This document shows, piece by piece, positions 59,846 to 64,000 of a stretch of 64,000 nucleotides of DNA; within the stretch, counting starts at the first letter, position 1, and every line of letters begins with the position of its first letter. The notes beneath the pieces are model-generated. The model saw only the letters and a list, made by a program, of their open reading frames with translations. It was not told the origin of the DNA and did no database searches. This DNA is from Bimastos eiseni (taxonomy: Eukaryota > Annelida > Clitellata > Crassiclitellata > Lumbricidae): NCBI GenBank assembly GCA_959347315.1, contig OY365819.1:19073119-19137118 (forward strand), written 5' to 3'. A program made the position numbers and the translations under genes.

Positions 59846-59920
59846 GACTCCTCGGACAAGGATCGAACCCGCACTCTTCACGTTATAGGCCGACCACTCC
59901 AGCCAATCGACCACATGTTA
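59846..59920 (-). mobile_element. tRNA-derived SINE head
   Basis: The minus strand has an A box (TGGTCGATTGGCTGGAGTGG, 59,913-59,894) and a B box (GGGTTCGATCCTTG, from 59,870) at normal spacing. There is no closed acceptor stem, so it is a SINE or tRNA pseudogene. Confidence 0.7.
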
Positions 59921-59984
59921 AGGCCAGCAAATGAGTCAGGTCATCATAACTGAGCTGGCTAGATGGGAGGGGCCGGTATAGAGC

Positions 59985-60045
59985 CGAATTTCTGCGGAAA
60001 TTAAACCCCGACAGTACTGAACGCCAATCACTAGACCACCACGCA
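59985..60045 (-). mobile_element. Second tRNA-like SINE head, decayed B box
   Basis: The minus strand reads GGTGGTCTAGTGATTGGCG (A box, 60,040-60,022), then GGGGTTTAATTTCC in place of a B box. It lies just upstream, in minus sense, of the first SINE head. Confidence 0.5.
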
Positions 60046-62013
60046 TCCCCATAGGCCTAGTCGTGCGCCTAGTCCTAATTAGGTAGACCTACTTATTTAA
60101 TGCATAGGTATTGCTGCTTCTCTTTCACTGTTTCCTTTTCGTGACCTCTACCGTCCTCTACGGGCTGCTTGTCCGCCAGGCAATTGACAGCGAGCTTCCT
60201 GGATTGCAGCAGACCCCTCCATCTGTAATACATATATTTGGATTTGCACCTGTTATCTCTGACCAATTAAACCGGGTTTCATAAATCACTGTTCTTTTTC
60301 CTTAGCAGTGGCTGAGGCCGCTGAGCTGCAGGGAGCTCTTCTGAGTTCTGAATAGGTTCTGTATATAAATAAAAAATAAATCCAATTAAGTCTATATGTT
60401 AAGGTCTCCTTTAACCAGTCGGGAATACTTAGATCTACCTCTAATGACGAGGAATACTCACGCCTCTCTTTAATGAGCACACGTGGCTTCTCATTGACGA
60501 CTGCCATTGATAACTAGGCATGTGCTTCTGAGTCTGCATGTTCATCACTGAACAGATCGTCTTAATCATACAACTCGCGATGTAATCGATTTCGCGTTAT
60601 GTCCTCTCTGCTTGTGATCCGCCAACTCGTCTAGCGTTACCATGGCGACAACGGCGGCATCGGATTACCTCAGCATCTGACCTCCACTTGCTAATCAACT
60701 ATGAGATGGAGTGTGCTGCTGCGCAGTTGTCATTTCTGAGCATGGCCTACTTCAGGCACCGAATTGAACATTTATTATCTACATAGCGCCTCTATAAAAA
60801 AGAAAACTGATCAGAGGTGCTAGCTCTGCTTTAGCCTCCGTGATGTTGAATTTCATTTGGAGATAGAATTTTCACTAGTTAGCAATGCGATCAGCATTTT
60901 CTGTGATTCATTACGATCCACTTGTCGACAAATTCAATTTCTTTATGATTGGTAAAATACTAGTAACCTGTGAAGGAAGCTGAATATCCTCGCGTACTTT
61001 AGGATTAGTTAAATGAATATTTAATTACAGCAGCGGACAAAGTTATAAGCATTACAAAGGTCATTAACGCGCTCGCATGTTTTCCATACTCGCTGTAATA
61101 TCGCAGAATTTTCAATCATTTCCACGGTATTATACCGCCTCTTCTGACACGATTAGGCCTACTGCGGTAACAACGGCCTTTCCCCAGTACTCTGTCACTC
61201 TCTAGTGGTACCAATCTAGCACGACGACGATCGTTTAACATTGAAAGCGATGATCACGCTCCGGTTACTTTTGCTGCTTACATCTGAGTATACTGCACAA
61301 AGTAAACTAAGGTTCACAGGCAGCTTCACGGTTACTTTTTGTCGCTTAACTGGTCACAGAGTACAATACACAGGTAGCTGATGCGAGGAACTGTTGTAAC
61401 CGTATTTTATTCCAAGACTTCGGTAATTCAAGTCGGTCACGCATCGCCCAACTGAATGCACAACACCCTCCAACCTAGAGTATTTATTTCCGTCAACACG
61501 GTTTCGGTTCTTTGACTATGTGGTCGGTGAACCGAATCGGGTCGTCACTAGCCATGTTTTCCGTTACATATACACGGATAGAAGTAAGCGGCGAAAACTA
61601 ATCCTGCCACAAGGTTGCCATGCAGTCGGTTCAAACACATGTGGTTATGCATGACCGAATAAAGTTACATGTATGTAAGCGTGTGTTGGCTAGGGATCGA
61701 TGACCTGAATGCAATGGACTTCGGTCTTTATATTGATTGGAAATAAAAACCCGGAATGTCGTTTTGACCTGGGACGAACGGTAGAGAAAATATCCTGCAA
61801 GAAGAAAAACAGAGGGAACGGTTTGTTGTCGTTTATTAAGGTGACTAATAGTATTGATTTTATTTTGTTCTTGTTATGGTTACGACACTGTTGTTGTTGC
61901 TTATTGGTGTTGTTAATGATGCTGCTACTGATGATTATCACGATTACCACGACGACGATGATGTTGCCATTGTGATGTAAACTTTGATGTTGTGGTTTCT
62001 GTTGTTATTGTTG
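60046..62013. other. Intergenic with LINE-tail trace
   Basis: ATAGCGCCTCTATAAAA and CAGAGGTGCTAGC (60,783-60,825) resemble the L2-like tail in this window. No gene is supported. Confidence 0.45.
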
Positions 62014-62017
62014 TTGT

Positions 62018-62071
<54 letters not shown>

Positions 62072-62112
62072 CGATGACGATGACGATGACGGTGCGATGA
62101 TAATGATGATGA
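62014..62112. repeat. (GAT)n microsatellite
   Basis: About 25 GAT triplets, the last ones alternating with GAC. It gives poly-Asp and poly-Ser frames without meaning. Confidence 0.96.
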
Positions 62113-62559
62113 TGTGTACTAAAATAAATTGTCGCGTTGATCTCGATTTTTCAGTCTGTCTGTCTCTGCCCATCTCTGCCTCTCTGTCTGTCTATCAGTC
62201 TGGCAGATCTGTCTGTCTGTCTGTCTGTCTCGCTCCCATTCGCTGCGTGCAAGCAGGCTGGCGTCAGTCGTTCTATGTGCGAAATGACTTGATGTGTCTG
62301 TAACGGATTTTTGAAACTGGGTTAGTCTGTCGAGGTGTTTATTTGGGCTGTGTAAAAGGGAATGAGAGAGACGAGGCATGCCGGAAGGAGAAGAAAGAGA
62401 AGGACTAAGAAGCAGAAGAGGACGGTCAAAAGATGAGACAGACACGGAGAAGGCGTAAGACATGGTGTAAAATGTGAATCACATTATGCAATTGGGTTGC
62501 GATCTTTCGTCCTCAGTCCACCATAAGACCGCCTGCAGACAGCCACGCAGGCCACGGGA

Positions 62560-63179
62560 GCGTTCATTCTTTCGTCATACGGCCCCTATTGTCAATCTCT
62601 CTCTTCGGCGTTTTGACACGACCCCGATTCTCCACGCAGCGTGCAGCCCAGCGTCTCTCTCTGCTCTGCCTTGGCACCGGCGGGCCGCGGTGCTCAACCC
62701 GGGCGGGCGGGCGCGATCAGCTGCAGCAGCAGGAGACATAGGTCCAGCTACGGCAGCTGCGGATACCATGAGGCCGATGTGTTACCACTGCGACGACGTC
62801 TGAGGCTCGCTCGAACATCTAGCGTTGTCATCGCTGGTTCTGCCGCTGCTGCCAGAGGTCGCTAGTTGTCCCATTCCTTCGTCCGTCCGTCCGTCCGTCC
62901 GTCTCACCGGATTCAATCGGCGACAGCAGAGGACCGCCTGTCCCCTCGCCCGCCCGTCGGAGGTCATCCGTCCCTCCTCCAGGACCCGTCCATTGCGCTG
63001 CGTCCGTCTGGCAGCGTTCGACTCACACCCGGCTGTTGAGTTCGGCGACGAATATTTCCCAAGTTTCGAACAGGTTGCGCGCGAGACAGAAGAAGCAAGG
63101 CGTAGGTGGAAGAAGGCAAGACTCCCGTGTAGGAAGAGCGGGAAAGAAGAGGAGCGGTGACCGTGTATTTTCGTCCGCA
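62560..63179 (+). promoter_or_regulatory. CpG-rich block, likely promoter and 5' UTR
   Basis: CpG is rare in most of the window but dense here (for example GGCGGGCCGCGG, CCCGGGCGGGCGGGCGCG near 62,690-62,715, and (TCCG)n at 62,880-62,902). The block ends at a well-placed ATG with a splice donor after it. No TATA box is obvious. Promoter function is inference. Confidence 0.5.
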
Positions 63180-63248
63180 ATGGATTGCATGAATCAGGCA
63201 GCGGACCATGTGTTGGGGTTTGTTGCTTGCAGTCCGGAACACTGCGAG
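63180..63248 (+). CDS. Probable first coding exon of a gene running right
   Basis: ATG in a good context (GCAATGG) opens a 23-codon frame, MDCMNQAADHVLGFVACSPE then HCE, ended by a consensus donor GAG|GTAAGG at 63,249 (phase 0). It follows a CpG-rich block. The remaining exons must lie beyond position 64,000 or in unrecognised sequence, so the product cannot be named. Alternatives are a non-coding first exon with a chance ATG, or a longer open frame on the same strand (62,825-63,160), which looks compositional. Confidence 0.45.
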
Positions 63249-63608
63249 GTAAGGACTGGTTACACTTTGACTTGTACCTTCGCAAAGACCATCGTCGTCG
63301 TCAGCATTGCCGTCGTCATCATCGTCGTCGTGGTCTGCATGATCATCGTCGTCGTATTTTTGTCGTTCACCGTTGCGTTGTTGTTTTTGTTGTCGTTGTT
63401 TGTTGTACGGAAGATTGTTCTGGTTTATTTACGGCACCCATTGTTCTGTGTCTCTCTGCGTATTCATTTGTGTGTGGTTGTGAGGAGTATATAGGTGGAG
63501 GGTGGTTAGGGTGGGTGTGTGATGTGATCATGTGAATAGCCCTAATACCCTAAGCATCATCAACAGGACAGCTGTGGCAGCTGAGGCTTCTCCTACTTGT
63601 TCCTATTC
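63249..63608 (+). other. Putative first intron, CGTCGT-rich start
   Basis: CGTCGTCGTCA triplets occur at 63,290-63,360. No exon is visible. Confidence 0.4.
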
Positions 63609-63732
63609 GTGTGTGTCCTTGTGTGTGTCCTTGTGTGTGTCCTTGTGTGTGTCCTTGTGTGTGTCCTTGTGTGTGTCCTTGTGTGTGTCCTTGTGTGTGT
63701 CCTTGTGTGTGTCCTTGTGTGTGTCCTTGTGT
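63609..63732. repeat. 12-bp minisatellite
   Basis: About ten nearly identical units of GTGTCCTTGTGT. Because 12 is a multiple of three, each frame is a four-residue repeat (for example VCVL). Confidence 0.96.
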
Positions 63733-64000
63733 TTGTTTGCCCGTGTGTCTGCTTAATTGCGTCGGAATTTGAGCTAGCTATGTTCCGGATCTTATAAAGT
63801 ACTTTAATTGCCTTCTCACTAGTTAGCTTCAATAAATTTTGCAATTATCGAGGCTCAAATAGCTATAGTGCCACATGACCACACAAATCTGTGCATCAAC
63901 AGAATGAGCGAGACAGAGAGGCAATTAGACAGACACGCAGGCAGGCAGGCAGGCAGACAGGTAGGCTGACTGGCTGAGGTTGATAAACTCCGGTTTAGAT
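63733..64000. other. Right edge, no gene seen
   Basis: A short (GGCA)n run lies at 63,939-63,957. Nothing else is recognised. Confidence 0.5.

Overview
The window is eukaryotic, metazoan nuclear DNA. Coding sequence is sparse and interrupted by GT-AG introns. The DNA is AT-rich, full of microsatellites and minisatellites, and crowded with decayed LINEs, tRNA-derived SINEs, a mariner copy and small hAT-type elements. Nothing bacterial, phage-like or CRISPR-like is present. A RING/B-box/NHL gene in tandem copies, many short low-copy LINE fragments, and strong excess of the palindrome TAGGCCTA suggest a marine invertebrate deuterostome, most likely an echinoderm. That assignment is inference; there is no rRNA or mitochondrial marker here.

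Layout. 1-8.1 kb: LINE 3' ends (RTE-like and L2/CR1-like), a complete 1,059-bp non-autonomous hAT element with perfect 8-bp target duplication, and a reverse-transcriptase remnant retaining a YADD box. 8.1-14.0 kb: a two-exon TRIM-NHL-type gene of 1,016 codons with a dead mariner in its intron. 14.0-18.5 kb: intergenic DNA with a hAT MITE, a LINE end and a local duplication. 18.5-23.3 kb: a second copy of the TRIM-NHL unit, disabled by a nonsense codon, a frameshift and loss of both canonical splice sites. 23.3-30 kb: intergenic DNA with a CR1-like RT remnant and a MITE. 30.0-32.4 kb: a 771-codon open frame for a Ser/Arg-rich, probably disordered protein. 35.3-39.2 kb (minus): three exons, all joined in phase 1, that together encode a 167-residue type I membrane protein with one small six-cysteine module; it resembles a short TNF-receptor-family protein. 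39.2-62.5 kb: repeats almost only (LINE ends, four short hAT-type elements with 8-bp duplications, a 748-bp imperfect palindrome, several minisatellites). 62.5-64 kb: a CpG-rich block followed by a likely first coding exon with a consensus splice donor, so another gene probably starts here and runs off the right edge.

The genes do not form a pathway that can be read from sequence. TRIM-NHL proteins are E3 ligases or RNA-binding regulators and small TNFR-like receptors are signalling proteins, so both could serve immunity or development, but the window does not prove a link. The most informative signals are the TRIM-NHL duplication with an almost identical 3' core flanked by diverged sequence (a likely gene-conversion tract), the short receptor gene that only appears once exons are joined by phase, and a family of short hAT elements whose ends can be fixed exactly from their target duplications.
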